64,000 nucleotides of DNA from contig OX463866.1 in the NCBI GenBank assembly GCA_949825065.1, forward strand, positions 2,294,409 through 2,358,408. The letters are read 5' to 3'. Origin of the DNA: Odontocerum albicorne (Eukaryota; Arthropoda; Insecta; Trichoptera; Odontoceridae). The position numbers and the translations under genes were made by a program. Under the pieces are notes generated by a model that had not been told where the DNA came from, searched no databases, and saw nothing but the letters and a program-made list of their open reading frames with translations. Shown here piece by piece: positions 10,501 through 19,944 of the stretch (positions within the stretch are counted from its first letter, which is position 1; the number at the start of each line of letters is the position of its first letter).

Positions 10501-12274
10501 AATGGCTTTAAAAGATATAAAAAAAGGAAAAGCGATGAAACGAGCACAGAATTAACAGTGTATGGATCGTGGTGCATCCGTTACCTCTGATCTGCAGCGC
10601 TTCCGCGGACTTCAATAAGCTGGGCAGATCGTCCTGCGACACGTTCACCTCCCCCTTGTACATGAAGTCCACCAGGGACTGCATCTCTGAGAACCTGCAC
10701 AAAATTATTCATTAATTTTATTTCAACTGTCTAATGATATTTTTGATACACAAGATTAAAAAACAAACAAAGAAATAAAATCACAAATTATAATAGAATA
10801 GAAAAAAAAACTAGCATAAGACGAACACGACGAAACGTACACTTCTAGAGAATAAAATACACAAAGTAAACTTATATTAGGTGTTGACATAAGTTGGGTC
10901 CGTTTTTTTTTCAAATTTAAAAATGAGCACCTAAAGTAAAACTAAATGGTAAAGGTTATACGTCATTCGAAAGAAAATTTTCTGCTCTACAAGATATTGT
11001 GTTTGCTTTTACGTTACACACATTATTTTATTTGATTACAAGCCTTGAAAAAGGAATGTCAAGTAGACAAAAGTGAGCATTTTCGACACCTCCTTCTGTT
11101 TGCGTTCAATTGAGGGAATAAACCTGCCAAAGCTGCTCGCGAAGTTTGCGAAGTGTACAATGAAGATGCTATGTTATATAGTTATAAATAGTTATTATAT
11201 AGTTATAAAATACAACATATAGTGAGTAGATACTTAAAAAGTCTGTCCATCATTTCCAATTCCAATGGGGTGCCGAATTCAATAATTGAAATACTTGGGT
11301 GCTAGCATAATATGCAATAATGACCTCTATGGCGAAGTGCTCGAACAATCACAAAAGGCCGCATCTATTTCCGGATGTTTAATGAACACTATCCAGAAAA
11401 ACAAGTATATGAACATCCATAGCAAGGTGAGGATATATGATACAAGACCTGTGTCCGCCCCATAATGACATACAGCATAAAGTCCAGAGCCGACACTGTC
11501 AGAACCAAAAATCTCCTTCGAACCAGCGAAATGAAGGTACTCAGGAGTATCCCTGGCACAGCCCTTCGTGATAGAGTACGAAACACAGAAATCCGAAGGA
11601 TGTGAAGATATTGTCAGATGGGGACGACAGAGAAGGTTCTGGAACGAACATGTATCCAGAACGGCGGAACCATGAGCCGTAAGAATGGCCAGGGACAGTA
11701 TCCCGCAAGCGAGCAGACCTCCAGGACGACCTCTCAAAAGATGGAAAGACAGCTGGCAGTCGACGTCACAAGAGGGAAACGATGATGCAGGACCATAACA
11801 GGCCTCAAAGAAGAGGAATAAGAAGTATTTTCCATGTTAGAAATCCAAAATCAAGAGACAATCGTTTAAAGGTTTGTTTATAAAAATATTTACTAGATGT
11901 CAGTAATATGTCCTTTTATGTACGAGGTATCGATCACGTGAAAACAATGAAAAAATAGTTGATCACGTTAAAACACGGGATCGGGTGTTCAAGACCTCGT
12001 ACATTATATTTTTATCTTTATTAATTTAAATTTAATCTTACCTCATGTCTTTCATGAAGATTATAGGATGCTTGCACGGATTCTGTATAAGAAGTTTTTC
12101 GAAGTACGTAGAACAGGCACTCAACACCACCTTGTGACATTTTATCTGTCTGTTTTCACAGGCAAGGGTGACATCCACGAAGTTCTCCGTCGTCAGCAGT
12201 TTAGGGAATACCGTCTGAAGGTTGGTGTGGTACGAATTCCACCTGACGCAAAACTGTTGCGGCGGCAGTGACAT
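1520..12274 (-). CDS. BTB/POZ-domain transcription factor, tramtrack/bric-a-brac type (5' part, five coding exons)
   Basis: Coding exons in transcript order are 12274-12042, 10694-10585, 7966-7826, 6523-6330 and 1571-1520. All have AG/GT borders and matching phases (2, 1, 1, 0, 1), giving 243 residues before the window ends. Exons 1-2 encode a complete BTB domain (about residues 5-115): it opens with [14 protein letters not shown], continues with FVDVTLACE and [12 protein letters not shown], and closes with FMYKGEVNV and LQIRG. This domain dimerises nuclear chromatin and transcription regulators. Exons 3-5 encode a Ser/Pro-rich linker with a basic VKRRRG stretch. The DNA-binding part (zinc fingers or another domain) would lie further left. 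The start is the only ATG opening directly into the BTB fold. From memory it most resembles the fly CG12236/CG3726 BTB group, but I did not verify this. Introns 1-4 are full of transposons. Confidence 0.85.
1785..2831 (+). mobile_element. hAT element with 8-bp target duplication
   Basis: The termini are inverted repeats: CAGGGCTGTGGAGTCGGAG at the left and CGACTCCACAGCCCTG at the right. The exact 8-bp duplication CAATTAAC is at 1777-1784 and 2832-2839. The subterminal zones at about 1790-1870 and 2700-2820 are arrays of the GGAGTCG hexamer-like motif. It contains the 3' part of a hAT transposase. Confidence 0.9.
2018..2602 (+). pseudogene. hAT transposase C-terminal remnant
   Basis: The frame closes with [20 protein letters not shown], then a run of residues ending FLRINF before the stop. 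That block is the hAT family dimerisation domain found at the extreme C terminus of these transposases. Only about 190 codons remain, against roughly 600 in a full enzyme. The BED finger and most of the catalytic core are gone, so it cannot act alone. Confidence 0.75.
2885..3584. mobile_element. 700-bp non-autonomous hAT element with intact target duplication
   Basis: The terminal inverted repeats are CAGTGTTCCCCAACC and its complement at 3570-3584. The 8-bp duplication GTTTAGAT is present at 2877-2884 and 3585-3592. The GC-rich right subterminal region (GCGGCCCGGCACCGGGCCGC) contrasts with the AT-rich core. No coding frame was recognised. Confidence 0.9.
3594..4087. mobile_element. Single hAT-like end and unassigned AT-rich filler
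   Basis: The sequence begins GGGTCGGCAACCTTTT with GCGGGCCACAC further in, like the left end of the hAT element at 29964. No matching right end was found. The rest, up to the TTAA end at 4088, carries no recognisable gene. Confidence 0.4.
4441..5011. mobile_element. TA-flanked MITE family, 571-bp copy
   Basis: The left terminus is TACTTGAGAAAATGTAGCAT and the right end is its near complement, ending TTTTCTCAAGCA. TA lies on both sides. The body contains the CACAAATTTGCCCCAATACA motif and a 3' poly-A/T-rich block shared with the copies at 9863, 51231 and 56548. There is no coding frame. The TA target suggests mobilisation by a Tc1/mariner-type transposase. Confidence 0.8.
5049..5165 (-). pseudogene. 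LINE reverse-transcriptase fragment
   Basis: About 35 codons read [20 protein letters not shown] and then KVMLIEK. This matches the part of the non-LTR reverse transcriptase palm region just after the catalytic loop. A CA microsatellite follows on the upstream side. Confidence 0.55.
5368..6026. mobile_element. 659-bp TTAA-flanked (piggyBac-like) MITE
   Basis: The left end is TTAAGGGGATATTCTACTCT and the right end is the complement of TTAAGGGGGTATTCTGCACT. The TTAA duplications are at 5368-5371 and 6023-6026. The interior has no credible gene. The open stretch on the minus strand at 5460-5762 lies wholly inside the element and looks fortuitous. Confidence 0.75.
6640..6965 (-). mobile_element. 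LINE 3'-end fragments
   Basis: The sequence shares TCCTATCGCTTAACACCGTT and CTCTTCCATTATCTGAGAAA with stretches at about 4370-4430 and 7625-7700. The CCCTGTATATTCTTCTAAG block matches the antisense of the LRRIHGVT-type LINE coding region best preserved at 18798-19005. All are short and eroded. Confidence 0.45.
7500..7600 (+). mobile_element. SINE 3' tail fragment
   Basis: It contains CTGGTTGGTTGGAAGAGATT followed by AATAAGCCTGCCAG and an A-rich tail. This matches the 3' half of the tRNA-derived SINE at 9650-9845, without the tRNA head. Confidence 0.55.
7620..7800 (-). mobile_element. LINE 3'-end fragment
   Basis: This is a second copy of the CGCTTAACACCGTTCATCAT and CTTCCATCATCTGAGAAAA blocks seen at about 6850-6910. 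It lies directly beside the third coding exon of the BTB gene, within the intron. Confidence 0.4.
7989..8402. repeat. 82-bp tandem repeat, five copies
   Basis: Units start at 7989, 8071, 8153, 8235 and 8316. Each carries GGAATGAGCTCTGATCATCA and GTATGGTCGAGCAAT. Copies differ at a few bases; one is a base shorter and the last has a 4-bp GTTT insertion. The array lies in the BTB intron 23 bp beyond an exon border. The open frame on the minus strand is a by-product. Confidence 0.9.
8590..9142 (-). mobile_element. Tc1/mariner-superfamily remnant with transposase C-terminus
   Basis: The ends are inverted: AGGGTCTTTCAAATTGAGCG at the left and CGCTCAAGTTGAAAGACCCT at the right. The minus strand reads [19 protein letters not shown], then a stop, then [20 protein letters not shown] and ends HLEDIVFCV. 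This is the C-terminal catalytic block ([11 protein letters not shown]) of a DDE transposase. Only about 90 codons remain. Confidence 0.7.
9650..9845 (+). mobile_element. tRNA-derived SINE (family 1)
   Basis: The head has A-box-like GGCCTGGTGGTAAGACAC and B-box GGTTCGATCCCC with correct spacing for RNA polymerase III. The body has GGTTGGTTGGAAGAGATTGC and ACATGGCAATAAACTCTCC, then an A-rich end. It is not a functional tRNA gene, because no 3' acceptor half follows. Related copies are at 55925-56260 and 60715-61055, both reversed. Confidence 0.8.
9863..10427. mobile_element. TA-flanked MITE family, reversed copy
   Basis: It shares the full interior of the 4441 copy in reverse orientation. The right end, GACCATCCTAGAATTTCCGA, matches the termini of the 215-bp foldback at 285. 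The left terminus is partly degraded. It inserted immediately beside SINE and BTB-intron sequence. Confidence 0.75.
10460..10580. other. Intron sequence next to BTB exon 2
   Basis: I see no transposon end or gene here. The open frame on the plus strand (10387-10590) starts in the MITE and runs into the antisense of the BTB exon, so it is not a gene. Confidence 0.4.
10879..11175 (+). mobile_element. Mariner 5' fragment
   Basis: The end TTAGGTGTTGACATAAGTTG matches the outer end of the mariner at 35996-36390. The coding start, frameshifted here, corresponds to the [20 protein letters not shown] frame of that copy. Only the 5' UTR and the first ~40 codons remain. Confidence 0.65.
11265..11790 (+). 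mobile_element. LINE 3'-end fragment (reverse-transcriptase C-terminal region)
   Basis: With one or two frame breaks the plus strand reads [20 protein letters not shown], then [40 protein letters not shown] and [14 protein letters not shown]. The RGRP.KRWKD.W motif is typical of the C terminus of insect non-LTR elements. It is 5'-truncated and dead. Confidence 0.75.
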
Positions 12275-12299
12275 CTTGACAATACTAAAGGAAGCTCTT

Positions 12300-13420
12300 T
12301 TTAAAAATCAAAAAATAAATTACCCCGAGTACACGTACGACTCGACTAAATATTACACGGCACCACCGGTAAGAACAAATTATATTTTATTAAAAAAAAA
12401 ATAATACTTTCGATCGGATTATACGAAACTTTCAAAAAAAACAAAAAAAAAGCCGCCAACGTAGATTTATCGACAAAGATATATATTATTACGAAAAAGA
12501 CAATTATTATTTCTTTTCTTTATTTCTGTTGATTCTTTGGCTTCGGTCCAACTGAATGAGTAATACACCGGATATTTATTACGAGAATTTCGCGACTAGA
12601 TTTTTTCGCTTATTACACATTCGAATTATTAGACAATTCGTTTTATCTCCTTTTATTATTTCACGTACAAATACAATTAAAAAAAAAAATTATATTATTT
12701 TTAATCAAATGTTTTTTTAAAAAAATATTTTACGTCATATATATATATATATATATTTATATGTACATATATTTCTCCAAGTTTTATTAATACTAAAATC
12801 TCTTATTTAAATCAGTCTATGAAATATACACATTTATATATATTTTTTTTAAATTGCACAAATATAAAATATAATTCCACGGATCATATAAGTACATGAA
12901 TTGTTTAATTTTTAAATAGATTTATTAAAAAATAATCTTCGTATAAATGTCCATTAATATATATATATTTTTTTCTATAAATAATCTTTGGTTTCGGTGA
13001 TGAAATATAAGTACAAGATACAATTTATAAAGACATCTGTTTAGCACATTGCTTCACTAATTTGGTAGTTTTAAAATAACGTAAAATGTATGGCATTCCC
13101 GTTGTTTACGCTCATAATCACCCTGACTAGAATTCTTATAGGATGACATTATATGTATATATATTTTTAAAAATTATGTCAAATTAAATATTTTAAATAT
13201 TTAAACATTTTCGATTTTTTTTATTTATTATTATTATTTAACGAATTTTTATCTTCTCGTGATGATCTGTAAAAGAAAAAGAAAAAAAAAATATTAACAA
13301 TATATACATTTCGGTGCTATTTATATAATAAATAAATTAATAAATATAGTCCCTTGAATCTTCGAAAAGACTTTAGTTTCACTTTGTGGTGCCATGTTTT
13401 ATGTAAAAAAATAAAGAAAT
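12300..13420. other. AT-rich stretch upstream of the BTB start codon
   Basis: No gene or transposon end was recognised. There is a TA microsatellite at about 12738-12760. Any noncoding 5' exon of the BTB gene would splice onto the AG just before the ATG at 12274, or lie in this stretch. Confidence 0.5.
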
Positions 13421-13422
13421 AA

Positions 13423-14131
13423 AACACTTATTTTATATTTTTGTGTTCACCACTGGTTTATTTTGAGTTTACTATATAAATACTATATAAGATAAACGTT
13501 TAACTTCACCTGATAATGAAGACAGAGGACTTCGAAACCGGTAGTAAGCTCAAAATAAACCAGTGGTGAACTCCGTATTCATCGTCAGGTGAAGATAAAC
13601 GTTTATCTTCACCTGACGATGAAGACGGAGGGAGGTGTACGAAACCGGTAGTAAACTCAAAATAAACCAGTGGCGAACTCCGTATTCATCGCCAGGTGAA
13701 GATAAACGTTTATCTTCACCTGACGATGAAGACGGAGGGAGGTGTACGAAACCGGTAGTAAACTCAAAATAAACCAGTGGCGAACTCCGTATTCATCGCC
13801 AGGTGAAGATAAACGTTTATCTTCACCTGACGATGAAGACGGAGGGAGGTGTACGAAACCGGTAGTAAACTCAAAATAAACCAATGGTGAACTCCATATT
13901 CATCGCCAGGTGAAGATAAATGTTTATCTTTACCTGACGATGAAGACGGAGGGAGGTGTACGAAACCGGTAGTAAACTCAAAATAACCCAATGGTGAATT
14001 CCATATTCATCGCCAGGTGAAGATAAACGTTTATCTTTACCTGACGATGAAGACGGAGGGAGGTGTACGAAACCAGTAGTAAACTCAAAATAAACCAGTG
14101 GTGAACACAACACATATAAAATATGTGTTTT
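13423..14131. repeat. Palindromic 107-bp tandem array framed by inverted termini
   Basis: About six head-to-tail units of 107 bp run from about 13490 to 14105. Each contains a near-perfect 60-bp palindrome centred on AAACGTTT (arms AGGTGAAGATAAA, continuing to CTCCGT). Each also has CTGACGA and, 21 bases on, GAAACCGGTAGTAAACTC. The array is bracketed by inverted copies of ACCACTGGTTTATTTTGAGT at about 13447 and 14085, and the match extends outward through an AT-rich zone to give termini of about 50 bp. The minus-strand open frames here are repeats of one 107-bp unit in shifting frames, not genes. Confidence 0.85.
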
Positions 14132-14389
14132 ATTTATTTCTTTTTTCTTTTTTGCATCATAGTATAAATAGGCTGAAACCGGTACGATGGTTGTCGTCAA
14201 AGAAAGAATATGAGAATTTAATTTTGAATACAAGAGAGCGAGAGAGGAATACTTGGATTCTCTACGAAAGTAATTCGAAATTTGAATCTCGGTGGGTCCG
14301 CGATACTGAACGAATTTTAAATACCTCGCTAACAATTTTTGAACCGGTGTAAAAGGGGACGATGTATAAATGATATATATAAACAAATT

Positions 14390-14445
14390 TTACATTTATG
14401 AATATATATTTTCATAAATGTAGAATTTGTTTTACTTCCGTGAAT
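14390..14445. repeat. Short inverted repeat
   Basis: AAATTTTACATTTATGAATA and the near complement TTCATAAATGTAGAATTTG face each other across an 8-bp AT loop. No other feature is attached. Confidence 0.6.
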
Positions 14446-14674
14446 ATTTCACGGGTTGCAACTAGCCATAAATATAGTTTCATTGATAGCAACATAGTGT
14501 GTATATACATACTATATATAAATACATTCAAGAAATTACATTTAAGACAGCAGCTATCAAAATGTCTACCATAAGCTTATCTCATAACATCCCCTGGTCA
14601 AAATACACCTCACCAATATAGGGCAAGCCCGGTCGCAAGGACATCAGATGTTTTTCAGTCAACACCCTAGTTTT

Positions 14675-14786
14675 TCAGCCAGGTGAAGATAAACGTTTAT
14701 CTTCACCTGGCGATGAATATGGAGTTCACCACTGGTTTATTTTAAGTTTACTACCGGTTTCGTACACCTCTCTCCGTCTTCACCAA
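14675..14786. repeat. Detached, reversed unit of the 107-bp palindromic repeat
   Basis: It contains the palindrome core followed by GTTCACCACTGGTTTATTTT and ACTACCGGTTTCGTACACCT, which is the array unit read on the other strand. It lies about 550 bp from the main array. Confidence 0.8.
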
Positions 14787-14789
14787 TAC

Positions 14790-14960
14790 ATACATACCAT
14801 CATTCAATTTCCCTGTTGAGACAGGCAGAGGACAGAGCACCAGACTTTCTTATCTCGACACATATCCTTAGCCTATTCTACATCCCTACACCTTCTACGA
14901 TTCCTCTGAATATCATTCACTAACATATGATAACCGGAAAAGTTTGTGCGGTTTCCGCTC
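14790..14960 (-). mobile_element. LINE 3'-end fragment
   Basis: The minus strand reads NDIQRNRRRCRDVE, then KDMCRDKKVWCSVLCLSQQG after a stop. The same block occurs at about 39990-41200, where it follows GRLRKEWLDQVND. Confidence 0.6.
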
Positions 14961-15344
14961 CAGTTTACTACAGCGACTTGTATCTTGAGCTCAAGTTTTA
15001 ATGTGTATCATTTAGCACAGATATGCATCAGTCAATCGGTACACTTTCACTTGATATGTACTTTTGTATTGCGATTTTAAACTCTTTTAAAATGTCAATT
15101 AAATCAAGTATACTTGGAGCATGTTTGCTTTACGAATTTAAATTTGATTCAAAAGCTGTAGAAGCATCATGATGATGGGGTAAGAGATATGTCGATAGTG
15201 GTTTAAAAAATTCCATAATTGAGATTCGACATTCAAAGATGGTGATGGCTCTGGAAACTGATTAACACTGATGACGACCAAATCGAGACTTTCATTGAGA
15301 ATAAATAACCAGTGGTCCGTGACACTTATATTTTAGCTTTGAAA

Positions 15345-16215
15345 CTTATATTTCTCACATTCCTTCGATAGTCTCTCAATTCTTAACTAATCATTTTCGC
15401 ATTTCTTGTATTTCTCTCAATTCTTGACTAACATTTTTTATCATCTCTCAATTTTTAACTAATCTCTTTCCCATCTCTTCGATAACCTCTCAATTCTTAA
15501 CAAAATTTTCACTTTTCTTCGACCATCTCTCAATTGTTAATTAATAATTTTCACTTTTTTCGATCATGTCGTCAATTCTTAACAATTATTTTTCGCATTT
15601 CTTCGACAATTCCTCAATTTTTAACTTGTTTTTTTTCGCAATTGACCGTTAATTTCTCAACTAACATTTTTCACGTTTCTTCAAGCATCTCTCAATTATT
15701 AACTTGAAATTTTCGCATTTCTTCTACTATTAATTCTTGACTAATATTTTCCTCATTTTTCGATCATCTCTCAATTTTTAACAAATATTTTTCACATTTC
15801 TCCAATTATCTCTCAATTCTTAACTAACATATTTCACATTTCTACGATCATCTCTCAATTTTTAACAAATATTTTTCACATTTCTACAATTATCTCGCAA
15901 TTTTTAACTAACAAATTACACATTTCTACGACCATCTCTTAATTTTTAGCAAATATTTTTCACATTTCTCCAATTATCTCTCAATTCTTAACTAATATAT
16001 TTCGCATTTCCACGATCATATCTTAATTTTTAACAAATATTTTCACATTTCTCCAATTATCTCTCAATTCTTAACTAACACATTTCACATTTCTACGATC
16101 ATCTCTCAATTTTTAACAAATATTTTTCACATTTCTCCAATTATCTCTCAATTCTTAACTAATATATTTCACATTTCTACGATCATCTCTCAATTTTTAA
16201 CAATTATTTTTCACA
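15345..16215. repeat. 42-bp minisatellite, about 20 units with dimeric pattern
   Basis: The unit is built on TTTCACATTTCTACGATCAT plus CTCTCAATTTTTAACAAATA. The right half is well conserved and alternates two variants (ACGATC and CCAATT), giving an 84-bp dimer period. The left half is strongly diverged. There is no coding potential. Confidence 0.85.
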
Positions 16216-16244
16216 TATTTAGTAATATTTTACAAGAAAAAAAT

Positions 16245-16345
16245 GTTAATATGCCAGAGAAATCGTCCGAGTTGTGTAGTGATAGGACATACGGTCGCTT
16301 TCTCCTCTCTGCCTACCTCGCCAAGAAGACGGCATGTATGTTTAT
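16245..16345 (-). mobile_element. Short LINE fragment
   Basis: It shares CCAGAGAAATCGTCCGAGTT and the TCCTCTCTGCCTACCTCGCC block with the LINE remnants at 39850-41210. It is too short to orient with confidence. Confidence 0.4.
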
Positions 16346-16349
16346 AATA

Positions 16350-17100
16350 TTACACATATCTTAGATTATATTTAATTTCTTAACTATATTTTTCCTAACA
16401 ACGCACGTTTCTAAAATTCTTGAATATTTCATTTGTCCATCAGTGACTCATACAAAATGTTAATGACATCTTTTTAAATTATTGATTTTGTTATAAAACA
16501 TACCTCAAAGCTAAATATTCAACTGAGAACACGAGATAAAAACTAAACGATAATTTCAAATCTTATATAATACTTTAAATTTATTTTAAAAACGTTATAA
16601 AAACTCCCCTCCTCAGAGATGTTAAACAAATGTTCAAATCCAAAAATACTTTATAGTACATACATGCAATACGATGTTTAAAACATACTAGGATAAAAAA
16701 AAACTAAGCAGACAGTAGCGATGTACTCGAATAGTACATAAAGGACAAAAATAGCCAAAGGCAAATGCTGAAAAATAGTAATATAAAAACAATTCGATAA
16801 AAATGTAAACAAAATATAAAAGGAAATGCATCGGGAAAATCATAAATATATATGAAAAATAATACATCGGCCATTTTGTTTAACCAGCCCTTAAAAAAAA
16901 GTTAAACAATTTATTTTTAAAAATAGAACATATATTTACCGCCAACTCGATGAAAAAATTCTAAAAATAAAAATTGTTAGCAACAAACCGCTTTAACATA
17001 CACTTTTGAAACGTTTCGAGACATATTTAACAGTGCTGAGTTAAGATTTTATGAAATAAATGTGTCCGTAATTAGTCGCTCACACAGAACTAACATTTTT
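16350..17100. other. AT-rich stretch with no recognised gene
   Basis: I see no transposon termini, repeats or coding frames with family resemblance here. Confidence 0.4.
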
Positions 17101-17570
17101 TACGATGAAAAATCAATAATTTTAAGACTGGGGTCGACGAATTGTTATAATTTTTCTCTCAGATAACTGCGCTATCTCATAGCCGGCTTTAATAGGAAAA
17201 ATTCTACATTGTACGTGCGCGAGTGCGAGCGAGACGACTATAGGATATGCATTGTAAATAATGACAGAAATGAGACATTCATAAATAAAATCGCGGTGGG
17301 GGATGAGCTTTCCATTTACCCCCGTATGTAAGAAATCAGTTTAAAAAAATATTTTCACTTACCTCATATCGATGGTTTACAGTTTAAAAACATGTTTGAT
17401 GAAGAAAATGAACGATTTTTGTGGTTAATTCGTCAAATAATGAATAATTAAAAACGAGCGTCGGCGAGAAAAACAGAAAACGGCGCCATTTTGCGCAATT
17501 CAGGCGTCGTCGGTGTTGTATAATCAAAAAAAATAATGAGCTTTCGACGAATGTCGACAAGTACCACAAA
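17100..17570 (-). promoter_or_regulatory. Candidate promoter and noncoding first exon of the BTB gene
   Basis: On the minus strand there is a strong donor, ATGAG followed by GTAAGT, at 17362/17361. Upstream of it is a locally GC-richer, CpG-bearing zone at about 17450-17520 that includes GCGCAAAATGGCGCCG, which resembles a YY1/Pho-type core. Another CpG-rich patch (GTGCGCGAGTGCGAGCGAGA) lies at about 17213-17232. The position, upstream and on the same strand as the BTB start, fits a 5' UTR exon. This is inference, since there is no transcript evidence. Confidence 0.35.
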
Positions 17571-17574
17571 ATTT

Positions 17575-18135
17575 AATCTTGTTTTTTTTTCTTAAATTTT
17601 CATTAAAAAATATCATGTCATTTTATAAATAAAAGCGAAATATAAAAATTTATGTACGATTTAATGTTCAGTTTTGAAGTAATTGCATAAAATATATTGA
17701 AAAGTCTCGTTTTGATTTTGTTGAAATATTTATTTTTTATGGCAACTCAATCATTCGCTGTCATATGCTGTCTGCCAAAAATGTCAAGCGCGAAGGTATA
17801 ATTCTTCGTTTGATCATCCAACAATTTAAATGTATTTTTAGGGTTAAAAAATCTATCTAGATTTATACTCATAAAAATCGAATTTTGTATTACCGACGCA
17901 AGTTTTGATCATCTTTTTAATAACTGTCAATCTTTAGTTCTCTCCGTAATGTTTTTTAAATTTTATTCGTTAGATCTATTGTATTGCATTGTATGTATTA
18001 GGTACACTTGCGTTATACACAGTACAACCTGGCTGGCTTATTTCTGAATGTGGAATAGATTTTTGTTTTAATATTTTACATTTTTATTCAGAATAAATAT
18101 TTTTTTATTGCGTACATGCATTATTTAATATTGCA
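17575..18135. other. AT-rich stretch with no recognised gene
   Basis: No coding frame, terminus or array was recognised. A SINE-tail-like TACACAGTACAACCTGGCTG occurs at about 18015-18034. Confidence 0.4.
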
Positions 18136-18139
18136 AGTT

Positions 18140-18250
18140 AAGGTACATGGACGCGCTGTAACGCACTAGACTTCCGTAAGGAAGGTCGTCGGATCGAATC
18201 CCGTCCTGTGCTACTTACTCCCTTCAAATGGCACAGCACAGGTCTTACTT
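18140..18250 (+). mobile_element. tRNA-derived SINE head (family 2)
   Basis: ACGCGCTGTAACGCACTAGA then CGGATCGAATCCC is an A-box/B-box pair. It is followed by CGTCCTGTGCTACTTACTCC. Related heads occur at about 21815-21895 (reversed) and 55395-55465. Confidence 0.6.
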
Positions 18251-18279
18251 AACACATCAGCCTTAAATTCACATTCATC

Positions 18280-19005
18280 TTTTCATTCTGTCATACATTG
18301 TCACTCCATGTATTCTTCTCAATGTACACATTTATACAGCATATATCTTAATATTTTTCCATGTTCACTTTCACTCTTATATATATATCCAAGTGGGCAA
18401 CAAAATACTATATCATCTTAACAGATTTTGATATTGTCCAGTTCGAGTGTTTTAGTGCCCCGTTGACTTAGTTTCCTATCGCTACACACCGTCCGATATC
18501 TCTCTTAACTCTTTTATTAGTCTTTCTTCATTCATTCATTTCACATACCCAAACTAACTCAAGTTCACCTTAGCTTTTTAATTTCACATTCATCCCGTAT
18601 TTTATCATACATTGTCACTCCATGTACTCTTCTTAATCCATACAATTTATTAGGTACATATCAGTCTTTTTACTTGTTCATTTTCACAACTGTACATCCA
18701 AGTTTGAACCAAAATACTATTGTGGACTAACATCTTAACAGATTTGATACTGTCCGGTTTGAGCATATATGTTTTGGTGCCCCATTGACTTTGTTTCCTA
18801 TCGCTCTACACGTCGTTTGATAGCTCTCAACTCTTTTGTTAATATTTTTTCATTAATTCGTTCTAGATGCCCAAACCATCTCAGCGTACCCTTCTCCACC
18901 TTACTCAACACATCACCCTTAAGTTCACATTCATCCCTTATCACTTCATTTTGTATTCTGTCATACATTGTCACTCCATGTATTCTTCTCAATACACACA
19001 TTATA
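18280..19005 (-). mobile_element. LINE coding fragments, three copies of one region
   Basis: The best piece (18798-19005) reads LRRIHGVTMYDRIQNEVIRD, then KGDVLSKVEKGTLRWFGHLE and RINEKILTKEL. This is the post-RT region of a common insect non-LTR family. Two further eroded copies of the same region lie at about 18280-18540 and 18590-18850. They appear as staggered repeats, which suggests tandem insertion or duplication. Confidence 0.7.
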
Positions 19006-19110
19006 TAGTGTTGATTCCGCTCTTTAATAAATTTTAATAATTTGATAAATCCGAGTTGAAATTTTATTGACACGTGTTCTGCAAATAAGCTTATAGCTTC
19101 GTGCTCCATA

Positions 19111-19939
19111 TAGATCATTCATCCAGAAGAGTAATTTTGCAATAATGTGAGTAACACTCTGTAATACACAACTAATGTAGTGGTATTGGTTTTAGAACGC
19201 CACAAGATTGGTTTGCGCAGAGCGCACGTTTGTATTGTTGTTAAAATGCTCGGTGATTAGAAAAACACTAACATGTCGGAATTAGGAAAGGGAAAACCAC
19301 TTTCGGGCCAAGTAAAGGAGATTGTTTTAAATTTTGGTAATGATTGATAATAATTAGGGATCAGTCGACAAAGTGCTGCAATCTATTAGTGCCATTTTTG
19401 TCTAATGTAATGTATAATTCAAAATATTTCGAAAGCTTAGAATGTACTTTGTTATAACTTAAAGTTTCCTAGAATTTAGTATCACTCCATCCACTATTAT
19501 TTTAAAACTTTATTATTTGGCATTGTAATTATGATACATTAATATAATATGTTAAATAATCTTACATTCATTTTATTTTTATGTGCTATAATCTAATTAA
19601 AGCTGACCAACATTTTCACTGTATAATACTTTTACTTATATTTATTTTTAATCTTGAAAAATTCCATTATTGTTATTAAATATTTCCTAGAATCTGCCAT
19701 GCCTAAACAATCAATATGTTAAATAAACTTACTTTCATTTTATTTTTATGATTATTACAATTTAAGCTGACAGCATTTTTAATTTACAAAATGTGCGTGT
19801 TCATTTCAATGTTTGAATATAAAATATTATTTATATATTTTTTCCTTTTTCACTTCATTAAAAAAATAACGTGACAAGTTTTTGTAAACGCACTGTTACT
19901 CACACTATTGCAAAATGACTCTTCTGGCTGAACGATCTA
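19111..19939 (+). mobile_element. 829-bp TA-flanked Tc1/mariner-like deletion derivative
   Basis: The terminal inverted repeats are about 45 bp: TAGATCATTCATCCAGAAGA at the left and the complement of TAGATCGTTCAGCCAGAAGA at the right. TA is duplicated outside each. A short frame at 19273 begins MSELGKGKPLSGQVKEIVLN. This resembles the N-terminal helix of a Tc1-type transposase and stops after 24 codons. The rest is AT-rich filler. Confidence 0.75.
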
Positions 19940-19944
19940 TACCT

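Noticed and set aside
13657..14386. Minus-strand frames of 75-171 codons with repeated WFILSLLPVSYTSLRLH
   Set aside because: They come from the 107-bp palindromic array; 107 is not a multiple of three and the frames drift with each unit.
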